A stretch of 14,273 nucleotides of DNA, taken from assembly GCA_934457235.1 (NCBI GenBank), contig CAKSHT010000052.1, positions 1 through 14,273 of the forward strand, given 5' to 3'. The notes below the pieces were generated by a model. The model was not told the origin of the DNA. It saw only the letters and a program-made list of their open reading frames with translations, and ran no database searches. This stretch comes from an uncultured Oscillospiraceae bacterium. Its GTDB lineage: Bacteria > Bacillota > Clostridia > Oscillospirales > Ruminococcaceae. Numbering within the stretch: position 1 is the stretch's first letter; every line of letters starts with the position of its first letter. This document shows positions 7,151 to 14,216 of this stretch, piece by piece. A program made the position numbers and the translations under genes.

Positions 7151-9760
7151 ATGAAAAGAAAAATCGCATTACTTACGGCTATTTGTCTGCTGACTGGCTG
7201 TTCTTCGTCCGGGGTAAACAGCCTGAATGCCGCGGACGCAGGACAAACACTGGAGCTTCCGGAGCTGAGCCAGGATCAGCAGGACGAGATCGCCAGGCTG
7301 GTCAGAAGTGATAACAAAGATTTCATGGCAAACGGCTGGTCAAAAGTACTCACCGACGATGAATGGGAGGAGGTACTAACGGCATTTGCCAGGTTACAGG
7401 GTTCAAAGAAGTACTATCCCAGGGATATGGGCGGAAAACAATCAAGTATTTATATTGTGATAAATGGCGAGCGGCATACCATCACACGTTCGTCCGGCAG
7501 GGAGAACTATCTGATGGTAGACGGGACGTCCGAATATGCATACACGAACGAGTTTGCGGAGATTTTTCAGCGCTACTTCGACAGCGACGAAAACGACGCC
7601 TGGACAGCTGCTCCGGTCAGCATAGAAAGCGTCCCCGACAGGCTTATCGGACTTTCCGTGGAATGCAGCGAGCCGAAAACCCATGAGGAATATCTGACGA
7701 CAGCCCGTGCGGTCGTAGCGCAGTGGCTGGATACCCTAAAAACGGAAACCGGAAGGTACCACCTCGACAGCTATAAATTCACTGACAAGCTGGCGGATAA
7801 CAGGGTGTTTCACGGCGACGGCTACGTCAACGGCGGCAGGGAGTTCGTGTGCTACGTTGGATTTGATACGCCGACAAAAGATGAAAACACAGCGTTCTAT
7901 GCCAGCGGTACATACGACGAGTTCTACCACTATTATTTCGGACCTGGCGTGCTGGCGCGCTTCCGCTGGGAAAACGGCGTGTGCACGCTGACGGATTATG
8001 ACAAGGCATATGCGATGCTGACCTCCGACCGGCTCAAGGACGGGCTTTTCGGAATAGGCAGCAGCGACATGAAGTACAAGACGTTCTATGACTTCATGAA
8101 CGACCGCAGCGGCGTCAGCGAGTGGCTTGACAAGGAGTATGCAAGCTATCTATGTGATTATGTCGTTTCGCATAATGTGATGATGCTCTCAAACGGGGAC
8201 ATCGTGTACATGGATATCGGAAACAGCAGCATGCCCGATGTCGATGGCGATTATGTCACTACCGATATGCACCAGTATTTCCACAATCATACCAACGAAA
8301 AGAACGGGTACAGCTCCCCGGTCGATTATGTTGACGGAGCTGGCGCGGTTACTATGACGTACCGCAACGGCTTTTCGATGGTATATGACGACTACAACCA
8401 CGACGGAAACCCGGACTATGCGATACGCATATCGACCGATGGCAAAGGCTCGCTTTACGATATCCGCTGTATGGATATCAGCGGATATCCGTTTGAGGAT
8501 TCATCAGAAATATACATATACGGCGAGACTGATGAAAGCATACGGCTTCAGGTGGCGGACAGCGGCGCTCTCCTTATTCCGTATGACGATGGAAACGGCG
8601 GTATAGCTTACGCTGAAAATCCGGTGTTTTCCGATAAGGGCAACACCTCCCGTCCGCAGGTGACTGACGGCGCGGATACCGGCTATCGCATGTATTCCCA
8701 GAGATTCTACCTGCCGGAAAATCTGCGCTGCTATACCGCAGACGACAGCAGAATCATATGCTATTTCTGGAACAACACGTCTGCTCCGGTGACGGTCGGC
8801 GGCGCTTATGAGATACAGCGCCAGAACGGCGAAAACTGGGAAACTGTCGCGAGCGGCGTAACGTCCTCATTGACGGTGAACGCTAATTCTTCCTCGGAGA
8901 TATCCTTTGATATTTCTGGGATAAACTCGGACGAAATGGCGGTCTATCGCATTAAGACCGAAGCCGGAGGTTCGGCGGTATACGGCGGATTTTTCTATGG
9001 CACGGAGACTGCCGCGAAACTTGAGATAAGTTCCGAAAAATTCCCCAGTTTCGTTGATTCGATAAGCTTTGAGGTGACTAACGCCGGAATGTCAGTTGCT
9101 TTTCCAAAGGCTGCGCTGTACCTCGGCGGGGAGAAGCTGTGCGACGTAAGCCTTGACAAGATAAACAGCGGCGATTCCAGGACCGTCGTGATACCCGCGA
9201 CGGACGTCGGAGGTAAATTCACTGCGGGCGAATACACGCTGACAGTCAGCGTTGACGGCAGGGATTTTTCGGGCACTGCGGAAGTAGCTGACGTGTCCGG
9301 TGAGAAGGCGTATTTCTTTGCGGAGACAGTTCCGGCGAAGATGGAGTACGGCAGTATAGTGCTTTCACTGACCAATAATATATGGAACGAAAAGCCTGTC
9401 ACGATCCGGGATATTGGCGCCGTTACGATAATGGACGATAACAACAGCTCTGCCGCGTACACGTGCGATGACTTCACGGAAACCGAGCTGGCATACGGCG
9501 ACACCCTGGAGATACGCCTCAAAGATTACAGCGATTATCTGACCGAGGAGTATAAGAAAGTGTATGACGAGATAAAAGGCCACGCTGAATATGCCGGAAT
9601 TCTGGGCGAGGACTTAGATATTTCCGCAATGTCATTTGACGAGTTCTTCAAGGAGTTTGTCGGCATCGGCACTGTCAGCAAGGGCGACCTGTGCAGGGTA
9701 CCGATATACTACAGCTCCGATGACGGCACGGGTGAATACGTTTATTTTAAGATGCCGTGA
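7151..9760 (+). CDS. Large lipoprotein with EF-hand-like loop and Ig-like C-terminal domains, 869 residues
   Basis: This is a surface-anchored protein of unknown function. The signal peptide MKRKIALLTAICLLTGC is a classic lipobox with lipidated C17. Residues about 20-400 form an unrecognised region. At 413-422 the sequence DDYNHDGNPD has the D-x-N-x-D-G-N-x-D spacing of calcium-binding loops in EF-hand and FG-GAP/VCBS-type repeats. From about 516 onward there are three beta-rich blocks (about 516-620, 620-715, 718-798). The first (IICYFWNNTSAPVTVGG...YEIQRQNGENWETV) resembles bacterial Ig-like domains of Firmicute surface proteins. A final segment (about 800-869) ends in VYFKMP. The gene lies 33 bases after the previous lipoprotein with no terminator between, and GGAAAGGG lies 7 bases before the ATG. 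A terminator follows about 60 bases after the stop. I infer an adhesive, sensory or binding role, not an enzyme. Confidence 0.87.
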   Translation: MKRKIALLTAICLLTGCSSSGVNSLNAADAGQTLELPELSQDQQDEIARLVRSDNKDFMANGWSKVLTDDEWEEVLTAFARLQGSKKYYPRDMGGKQSSIYIVINGERHTITRSSGRENYLMVDGTSEYAYTNEFAEIFQRYFDSDENDAWTAAPVSIESVPDRLIGLSVECSEPKTHEEYLTTARAVVAQWLDTLKTETGRYHLDSYKFTDKLADNRVFHGDGYVNGGREFVCYVGFDTPTKDENTAFYASGTYDEFYHYYFGPGVLARFRWENGVCTLTDYDKAYAMLTSDRLKDGLFGIGSSDMKYKTFYDFMNDRSGVSEWLDKEYASYLCDYVVSHNVMMLSNGDIVYMDIGNSSMPDVDGDYVTTDMHQYFHNHTNEKNGYSSPVDYVDGAGAVTMTYRNGFSMVYDDYNHDGNPDYAIRISTDGKGSLYDIRCMDISGYPFEDSSEIYIYGETDESIRLQVADSGALLIPYDDGNGGIAYAENPVFSDKGNTSRPQVTDGADTGYRMYSQRFYLPENLRCYTADDSRIICYFWNNTSAPVTVGGAYEIQRQNGENWETVASGVTSSLTVNANSSSEISFDISGINSDEMAVYRIKTEAGGSAVYGGFFYGTETAAKLEISSEKFPSFVDSISFEVTNAGMSVAFPKAALYLGGEKLCDVSLDKINSGDSRTVVIPATDVGGKFTAGEYTLTVSVDGRDFSGTAEVADVSGEKAYFFAETVPAKMEYGSIVLSLTNNIWNEKPVTIRDIGAVTIMDDNNSSAAYTCDDFTETELAYGDTLEIRLKDYSDYLTEEYKKVYDEIKGHAEYAGILGEDLDISAMSFDEFFKEFVGIGTVSKGDLCRVPIYYSSDDGTGEYVYFKMP

Positions 9761-9820
9761 TAATGTAAAGAGTTGAACGACGAAAGCTCCCGCTCCCTGT
9801 TGTTACTGTAAACTGAAAAA

Positions 9821-9860
9821 ACCTCCGGTGAAAAGTTGAATTTTTACCGGGGGATTTTTT
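9821..9860 (+). terminator. Intrinsic terminator of the lipoprotein operon
   Basis: ACCTCCGGTGAAAA (9821-9834) pairs with TTTTTACCGGGGGA (9841-9854) with one G-U pair and one bulged G. A six-base T run at 9855-9860 follows. It lies about 60 bases after the second lipoprotein gene. Confidence 0.85.
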
Positions 9861-9927
9861 ATTATGATCTACAGTTGATTTTTGCGTATGATTAAACCTG
9901 CGGTTGTGTTTTTAAACTGTGATTGGC

Positions 9928-9956
9928 TTGAATTCAACAGATGTTTGTGTTATAAT
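9928..9956 (+). promoter_or_regulatory. Sigma-A promoter leading into repeat copy A
   Basis: TTGAAT (9928-9933) and TATAAT (9951-9956) are 17 bases apart. The -10 hexamer lies inside the left arm of an inverted repeat, and transcription would begin near 9963, in its loop. The arrangement is repeated at 14188-14216. It would give the XRE gene a structured leader of about 130 bases. Confidence 0.65.
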
Positions 9957-10070
9957 AAACGCAAAGCGTTTATTATAAATCAAAGTGCCTTGCACATACG
10001 TTCACCTTTGGTGAACTCCGTGCATATCGGCAAATTATATCATATCCTTGCGGATATGATATAATAAACG
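9946..10070 (+). repeat. Intergenic repeat copy A with three hairpin-forming inverted repeats
   Basis: Bases 9946-10013 match 14206-14273 at 63 of 68 positions; differences are at 9978, 9985, 9986, 9998 and 10009. Three inverted repeats lie in series. The first has arms TATAATAAACGC (9951-9962) and GCGTTTATTATA (9966-9977) around AAA. The second has GTTCACC (10000-10006) and GGTGAAC (10010-10016). The third has 14-bp arms at 10034-10047 and 10052-10065 around TTGC. TATAATAAACG occurs at both ends (9951-9961 and 10060-10070). No open reading frame is convincing inside. It could be a MITE/REP-like element or a conserved regulatory leader. The right boundary is uncertain because copy B is cut by the window end. 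Confidence 0.85.
10057..10065 (+). promoter_or_regulatory. Extended -10 box proximal to the XRE gene
   Basis: TGATATAAT matches TGnTATAAT and lies in the right arm of the third inverted repeat of copy A. An alternative reading is TTGCGG (10048-10053), 17 bases, TATAAA (10071-10076). Either would start transcription within about 25 bases of the ATG at 10096. The symmetric sequence could also serve as the regulator's own operator. Confidence 0.5.
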
Positions 10071-10095
10071 TATAAAAATTTGTGGGGGTAATCAT

Positions 10096-10959
10096 ATGGA
10101 AAATACATTCAACGCAAATCTTCGCCGGATACGTAAGGATAAGAAAATAACGCAGGAGCAGCTTGCCGAGTCCGTGGGAGTTTCTCCACAGGCGGTTTCT
10201 AAATGGGAGATGAACAGCTTCCCGGACGCGGCGCTGCTGCCTAAAATCGCGGAGAAGCTGGAAGTTTCCATTGATGAGCTTTACGGACTGAAAGACGAGA
10301 GCATATCCATTTATGACCGCATTATGAATCATATAAAAGACACCCCCAGTGAAAACCGTTTCGACGAGCTTTTCCGGATATTCCGGGCGTTTCCGCTGGC
10401 ATTTTGCAGCGCCGCAAAGTACGAACCTATCCCGGAGGAGATACTTGATTGCGAATGGGACAGCCACAGCCGCATCATTATTCCGGAAGGATTCCTTGAA
10501 ATGCGCAACAATGCCGATCTACAGTTCGCGTTCCTGTTTCCCGAGCCGAAGTGCGGTTATGATAAGGTGCTGAAATACGACGGGCGGTATGTCCGGCTGT
10601 TCACCGTGCTCTCAAAGCCGAACGCGCTGAAGGCGCTGTACTTCCTGGCGGGGCGGGACGGCACGATGTTCTTCAGAAAAAGCACCCTTATGCACGAACT
10701 GGGCATTTCTGCCGAAAACGCCGCCGAGATAATCAAGGACTTCTGCGGGATAGGTTTCATCTGGGAAGCCACTCTAAACGGCGGGGACAGCAGCGAGAAG
10801 ATATATCAGTACATTTCCCGGTGCGAGCTTGTTGCATTTATCGCCGCAGCGAGATATGTCATCTGTCCGCCGACCAATTTCAGCTATAACAACGACTGGC
10901 GCAGCGAACGATATTTCAAGAACGATACCTATAGGGAATGCGAAGATGAAAAAGACTGA
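10096..10959 (+). CDS. XRE-family helix-turn-helix transcriptional regulator
   Basis: This is a cytoplasmic DNA-binding regulator. Residues about 5-65 form a classic Cro/CI-type helix-turn-helix domain: NLRRIRKDKKITQEQLAE, then VGVSPQAVSKWEMNSFPDAALLPKIAEKLEVSIDELYG. A middle part (about 70-165) is not recognised. A region at about 172-255 (ALKALYFLAGRDGTMFFRK... AAEIIKDFCGIGFIWEA) looks like a second, winged-helix-like module often found in regulators of this layout. The ATG is supported by GGGGG seven bases upstream. The gene follows repeat copy A, whose palindromes overlap its likely promoters, so autoregulation through that element is plausible. Its stop lies only seven bases from the broken end of the GNAT pseudogene on the other strand. 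Effector and regulon are unknown. Confidence 0.9.
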   Translation: MENTFNANLRRIRKDKKITQEQLAESVGVSPQAVSKWEMNSFPDAALLPKIAEKLEVSIDELYGLKDESISIYDRIMNHIKDTPSENRFDELFRIFRAFPLAFCSAAKYEPIPEEILDCEWDSHSRIIIPEGFLEMRNNADLQFAFLFPEPKCGYDKVLKYDGRYVRLFTVLSKPNALKALYFLAGRDGTMFFRKSTLMHELGISAENAAEIIKDFCGIGFIWEATLNGGDSSEKIYQYISRCELVAFIAAARYVICPPTNFSYNNDWRSERYFKNDTYRECEDEKD

Positions 10960-10965
10960 CGAAAA

Positions 10966-11327
10966 TCAGAACCCGCTGCATCGCGAATACAGCCTGTGGA
11001 TCCTGCTCGTTGACGATGACTTCCGCTATTCCCAAGCCGCGTATATTCCGATTCAATGAACTGACGTCCGAATCCCTTGCTCCGTTCCGCAGGGGAAATG
11101 AACAGCATTTCCAGGTGGTCCACCTCTATTCCCATAAAGGCGGCAGAAACACCAGTTTCAGCAACGATAATGAAAGCTACGCTGTTTATCGCCTGCGGGA
11201 CGTACTCTTTTATCTTCATTACCTCCGTGTCGGACAAAAATAAATACGCCGCCCGGGCGAATTCCTCCCAGACCATTGTAATACATTCGATAAGTTATGG
11301 TGTTTTTTGGATCTCATAGATGTTCAT
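10966..11327 (-). pseudogene. Degraded GNAT-family N-acetyltransferase
   Basis: Reading the minus strand, a normal GNAT starts at the ATG 11327-11325 (MNIYEIQKTP) with GGAGA eight bases upstream. It meets an in-frame TAA at codon 11 (11297-11295), then continues in the same frame as LIECITMVWEEFARAAYLF through the acetyl-CoA loop LFISPAERSKGFGRQFIE (R-x-x-G-x-G). Around 11039-11055 the homology jumps by one frame and resumes as GLGIAEVIVNEQDPQAV, a hallmark segment of this subfamily. A possible second shift near 10985-10992 gives LYSRCSGF and a stop at 10968-10966. The usual last 20-25 residues are missing, and the XRE gene ends at 10959 in their place. An open frame from an internal ATG at 11276 exists but could make only a damaged protein. 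The gene lies 23 bases downstream of the AraC gene on the same strand, so it was probably co-transcribed with it. Confidence 0.82.
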
Positions 11328-11350
11328 GATATCATTCTCCGGTTTTCGGC

Positions 11351-12175
11351 TCAGTATTTTATCTGCGCCTTTTTCCGGTAATCAGTTGGCGAAACTCCGC
11401 TGAATGCGTGGAATTTCTTACTGAAATACAGCATATCCGAAAAGCCCAGGTACTCTGCGATTTCGCCCACCGACATCAGCGTTGAACGAAGCAGGTGGCA
11501 GGCTTTTTTCATTCTCGCGGAGTTGTGATACTGTCCCATCGACATTCCTTTTTCCTTTCGGAATTTCGCCGCGAGATTACTGTAGCTCAGAAAGAAATGT
11601 CCGCTTATCAGCTCCTTTGAAAAATCCCTTTCAGTCTGTCCGTCAAGGAATGCGCATATCCTGTCCGAGATACGCTCCTGCTTGGGGTTCTGTTCAGACG
11701 CGATATCCAGCAGTATCTCATAAAGCATTGCGTTCTGTCGCAGCTTTCCGAGCGGTGCCGGGCTGTGAAAATAGTCGCACAGGCGGAACAGCTTCTGTTC
11801 GGCCGAGCTTCTGGTAAGTCCGCAGATTTTCTTGGGGAGTACCACCGTATCCGTTCCGTCCGGTACGTCGCTTAGATAGAAGTGCGCGTATAACCAGCGC
11901 GTTCCGCGAAGAGTTTCGCGTTTTCCGTAATGCCGAAGTCCGCTTTTCAGAAACAGCAGCTCACCGGAGTTTATTGTAAAGTCGTGCTCGTTTTCGGTGA
12001 CATACATCGTCCCGGAAGTGACATATATCAGTACGTTGAATTCCGCAGTCCTGTCCATGTGAAAGAAATCCTCTGCGGATGTCAGTGTGTCGCAGTCCGA
12101 GAGCTGCGGCAGGATGCGGCTGTTTATTACTACGCGGTCAGTATTATATTCCATATGATAAGTATATTTCTCCAT
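11351..12175 (-). CDS. AraC-family transcriptional regulator with cupin-type N-terminal domain
   Basis: This is a 274-residue one-component sugar-type regulator. The N-terminal part (about 20-110) fits a cupin ligand-binding domain (FNVLIYVTSGTMYVTENEHDFTINSGELLFLKSG). The C-terminal AraC DNA-binding domain (about 175-270) shows LAAKFRKEKGMSMGQYHNSARMKKACHLL, VGEIAEYLGFSDMLYFSKKFHAFSGVSPTDYRKK. It is divergent from the GH127 gene and shares overlapping promoters with it, which suggests that it controls that gene in response to an arabinose-containing sugar; this is inference from position. The start at 12175 has no clear Shine-Dalgarno, and the predicted transcript would begin only about 14 bases upstream. 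The alternative ATG at 12154 is not better supported. No damage is visible, unlike the genes on both sides. Confidence 0.92.
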   Translation of the reverse strand: MEKYTYHMEYNTDRVVINSRILPQLSDCDTLTSAEDFFHMDRTAEFNVLIYVTSGTMYVTENEHDFTINSGELLFLKSGLRHYGKRETLRGTRWLYAHFYLSDVPDGTDTVVLPKKICGLTRSSAEQKLFRLCDYFHSPAPLGKLRQNAMLYEILLDIASEQNPKQERISDRICAFLDGQTERDFSKELISGHFFLSYSNLAAKFRKEKGMSMGQYHNSARMKKACHLLRSTLMSVGEIAEYLGFSDMLYFSKKFHAFSGVSPTDYRKKAQIKY

Positions 12176-12203
12176 TCAAACAAGTGACTGTAAATATTAT
12201 AAT
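12175..12203 (+). promoter_or_regulatory. Promoter of the GH127 gene
   Basis: TTCAAA (12175-12180) and TATAAT (12198-12203) are 17 bases apart. The -35 is weak (4 of 6), consistent with need for an activator. Transcription would start near 12210, leaving a 33-base leader with GGGAGG at 12231-12236. The -10 overlaps that of the opposite promoter. Confidence 0.55.
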
Positions 12204-12224
12204 ACATATATGGACTGCTGTCAA
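12196..12224 (-). promoter_or_regulatory. Consensus sigma-A promoter of the AraC gene
   Basis: On the minus strand TTGACA (12224-12219) and TATAAT (12201-12196) are both perfect and exactly 17 bases apart. The -10 overlaps the plus-strand -10 through the symmetric ATTATAAT at 12196-12203, so polymerase should load in only one direction at a time. Confidence 0.85.
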
Positions 12225-12242
12225 TACACTGGGAGGAAGCGT

Positions 12243-14144
12243 ATGAAAACTCAGAACCAGATACCGGTAACATCATACAGACCGTCGGGATTTATCGAAA
12301 AATATCAGAACATCGTCAGCAATACGGTCATTCCGTATCAGTACAGCGTACTGTGGGACAGGGCAGAGGACGCCGAAAAAAGCCATGCTGCTCAGAATTT
12401 CATCAACGCCGCAAAGGCTCTCCGGGGCGAGGACGACGGGGACGGATTTTACGGCATGGTATTCCAGGACAGCGACGCATATAAATGGCTGGAAGCAACA
12501 GCGTAATCCCTTGCGCTGCGCCGTGACGATGAACTTGAAAAGAACGCGGATGAGCTTATTTCCCTTATCGCAGCCGCCCAGGACAGCGACGGCTACCTTA
12601 ACACATACTTCACGATAAAGGACCGCGACAGGCGCTGGACTAACCTGCTGGAGGGACACGAGCTGTACTGTTCCGGACATATGATAGAAGCCTCCTGCGC
12701 GTACTATGAAGCGACTGGAAAGCGCGTACTGCTTGACGTTGCCGTACGCAATGCCGAGTGTATTTACGAACATTTTATCGTGCAGGGAGTTAAGGGGATA
12801 CCGGGACACCCGGAGATCGAGCTTGCTCTGCTGAAGCTGTATCGTCTGACGAACAATGCGCATTTTCTGGAGCTTGCGGAAATGTTTGTCAACGAACGCG
12901 GAAAAGATCCTGCGTTCTTTGCAAAGGAAGCGGAAAAGCGTGACTGGACTGTCTGGGGAAGCGACCCATGGAGCAACGACTACCGACAGAGCGCAAAGCC
13001 CGTGCGCGAGCAGTCCGAAGCCACCGGACACGCAGTCCGCGCCGTGTATCTTTATACCGGAATGGCTGACTTTGCCGCCGAAACGGACGACAGTGAACTT
13101 CTCGCGGCGTGCCGCCGATTATGGGAGAATATTATCAGCCGCAGAATGTACATCACTGGAGGAATAGGCTCGACCGGCATGGGTGAAGCGTTCACGATGG
13201 ATTACGATCTGCCTCCGGACACTGCGTACTGCGAAACCTGTGCCTCTGTGGGACTTATGTTCTTTGCTGAAAGAATGCTTGAAAACGAAATAAACAGCGA
13301 ATACGCGGATATTATGGAGCTTGCGTTCTATAACACAGTACTTGCGGGAATGCAGCTCGACGGAAAGCGTTTCTTCTACGTGAATCCGCTGGAGGTCGAT
13401 CCTGGGATCACCGGGAAAGCCTGCACTCACGCTCATGTTCTGCCCTCAAGATCAAAGTGGTACGCCTGCGCCTGTTGTCCGCCGAATGTCGCAAGGCTCA
13501 TCGGCTCGATAGGGAAGTACGCTTACGGCGAAAAAAACGACACGGTGTATTGCCACCTGTTTGCGGCGGGCAAGGCTGATTTCAGCAATGGAATGTCGAT
13601 TGAATGCACAACGGATTATCCCTATGGAATGTCGGTGAAATACAAGGCAACCGGCATTGGCAGGCTGGCAGTGCGCATTCCGAAATGGAGCCGCAAAAAC
13701 TTGATCAGAATAAACGGTTCAGATATATCTCCGGCACCGGAGAACGGCTACCAGTACATTGACGTAAACGGCATGACTGAAGTGGAGCTGATACTTGACG
13801 GAAATCCCAGGTTCGTGAGAGCCTCTGGTAAAGTACCGCGGCTCACCGGAATGGCTGCACTGATGCGAGGACCGCTGGTTTACTGCTTTGAGGGCGCAGA
13901 CAACGGAAGCGTCCGGGAACTCCGGATAGACAGGAGCGTTGCCCCGGAGGTACATGAGTTTGAACCGCAGTTACTTGGCGGCTCTGTAAAGCTCACAGCA
14001 AGTGCGTACCGCGTATCTGACTGCGATGAGCTTTACACCAGCGAGCCGGAGGAGCTTACCCCATGCGAAGCAACTGCTGTCCCATATTACGCCTGGGGAA
14101 ACCGCGGCGAGAACGAAATGCGCGTCTGGCTGAACGTAAAATAA
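12243..14144 (+). pseudogene. GH127 beta-L-arabinofuranosidase interrupted by an in-frame TAA
   Basis: The frame from the ATG at 12243 (GGGAGG seven bases upstream) spans 633 codons before its final stop, close to the roughly 650 residues of GH127 enzymes, which release beta-linked L-arabinofuranose. Codon 88 (12504-12506) is TAA. Homology continues in the same frame on both sides (YKWLEATA, stop, SLALRRDDELEKNADELI), and the family usually has Tyr here, so a single base change from TAC or TAT explains it. All known catalytic residues are present. E315 in GEAF matches the acid/base, and E331 and C333 in YCETC with C411/C412 in ACACCPPN match the zinc-thiolate site (E322, E338, C340, C417, C418 of Bifidobacterium HypBA1), with the same spacing within one residue. 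No signal peptide is visible, so the enzyme would be intracellular. The rest of the frame is undamaged, so inactivation is recent, or the stop is suppressed or a sequence error. Confidence 0.85.
12681..14144 (+). CDS. C-terminal open frame of the interrupted GH127 gene
   Basis: After the TAA the first in-frame ATG is at 12681 and opens 487 residues with the whole catalytic centre (GEAF, YCETC, ACACCPPN). It lacks about 146 N-terminal codons of the (alpha/alpha) barrel that the family needs, and no good Shine-Dalgarno precedes it. An active product from this start is unlikely. The N-terminal remnant (12243-12506) would be an 87-residue fragment. This entry records the frame; the biological unit is the full interrupted gene. 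Confidence 0.4.
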   Translation: MIEASCAYYEATGKRVLLDVAVRNAECIYEHFIVQGVKGIPGHPEIELALLKLYRLTNNAHFLELAEMFVNERGKDPAFFAKEAEKRDWTVWGSDPWSNDYRQSAKPVREQSEATGHAVRAVYLYTGMADFAAETDDSELLAACRRLWENIISRRMYITGGIGSTGMGEAFTMDYDLPPDTAYCETCASVGLMFFAERMLENEINSEYADIMELAFYNTVLAGMQLDGKRFFYVNPLEVDPGITGKACTHAHVLPSRSKWYACACCPPNVARLIGSIGKYAYGEKNDTVYCHLFAAGKADFSNGMSIECTTDYPYGMSVKYKATGIGRLAVRIPKWSRKNLIRINGSDISPAPENGYQYIDVNGMTEVELILDGNPRFVRASGKVPRLTGMAALMRGPLVYCFEGADNGSVRELRIDRSVAPEVHEFEPQLLGGSVKLTASAYRVSDCDELYTSEPEELTPCEATAVPYYAWGNRGENEMRVWLNVK

Positions 14145-14146
14145 CA

Positions 14147-14177
14147 AAAAGTGCTGTCCGTCCGGGCAGCGCTTTTA
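14147..14177 (+). terminator. Intrinsic terminator after the GH127 gene
   Basis: AAAAGTGCTGTCC (14147-14159) pairs with GGGCAGCGCTTTT (14164-14176) with two G-U pairs around a short loop. The final T run overlaps the stem. It begins three bases after the stop codon. Confidence 0.85.
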
Positions 14178-14187
14178 TGCAAATAGA

Positions 14188-14216
14188 TTGAAAAAAGAGA
14201 AGAAATGTGTTATAAT
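14188..14216 (+). promoter_or_regulatory. Sigma-A promoter leading into repeat copy B
   Basis: TTGAAA (14188-14193) and TATAAT (14211-14216) are 17 bases apart, the same layout as at 9928-9956 even though most of the spacer differs. It points out of the window and presumably serves the next gene. Confidence 0.65.

Larger units (their letters stand above)
9761..10095 (+). other. Intergenic region between lipoprotein operon and XRE gene
   Basis: These 335 bases hold the operon terminator, a stretch (9862-9927) in which I see nothing, a sigma-A promoter (9928-9956), repeat copy A with three inverted repeats (9946-10070), an extended -10 box (10057-10065) and the ribosome binding site GGGGG (10084-10088) of the XRE gene. 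No protein gene is supported here. Confidence 0.75.

Noticed and set aside
8995..9522. A 175-residue minus-strand frame inside the second lipoprotein gene
   Set aside because: Ser/Thr/Val-rich mirror of the coding strand with no start signal; the plus-strand lipoprotein explains this stretch.
9946..10070. CRISPR array or transposase gene at the repeat
   Set aside because: Only two widely spaced copies are seen, with no regular spacers and no open frame of transposase type nearby.
10929..11276. A complete 115-residue GNAT protein starting at 11276
   Set aside because: The homology extends upstream through an in-frame stop to a better start at 11327, and the last 35 or so residues are out of frame, so this is part of a pseudogene.
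12504..12506. Genetic code change reassigning TAA
   Set aside because: Other intact genes here end in TAA or TGA at the expected family length (for example the 5003-7117 gene ends in TAA before a new start), so general reassignment is not supported.
12273..13031. A 252-residue minus-strand frame across the GH127 premature stop
   Set aside because: It is a shadow frame; GH127 homology runs through the same bases on the plus strand, and no ribosome binding site or domain supports the minus frame.
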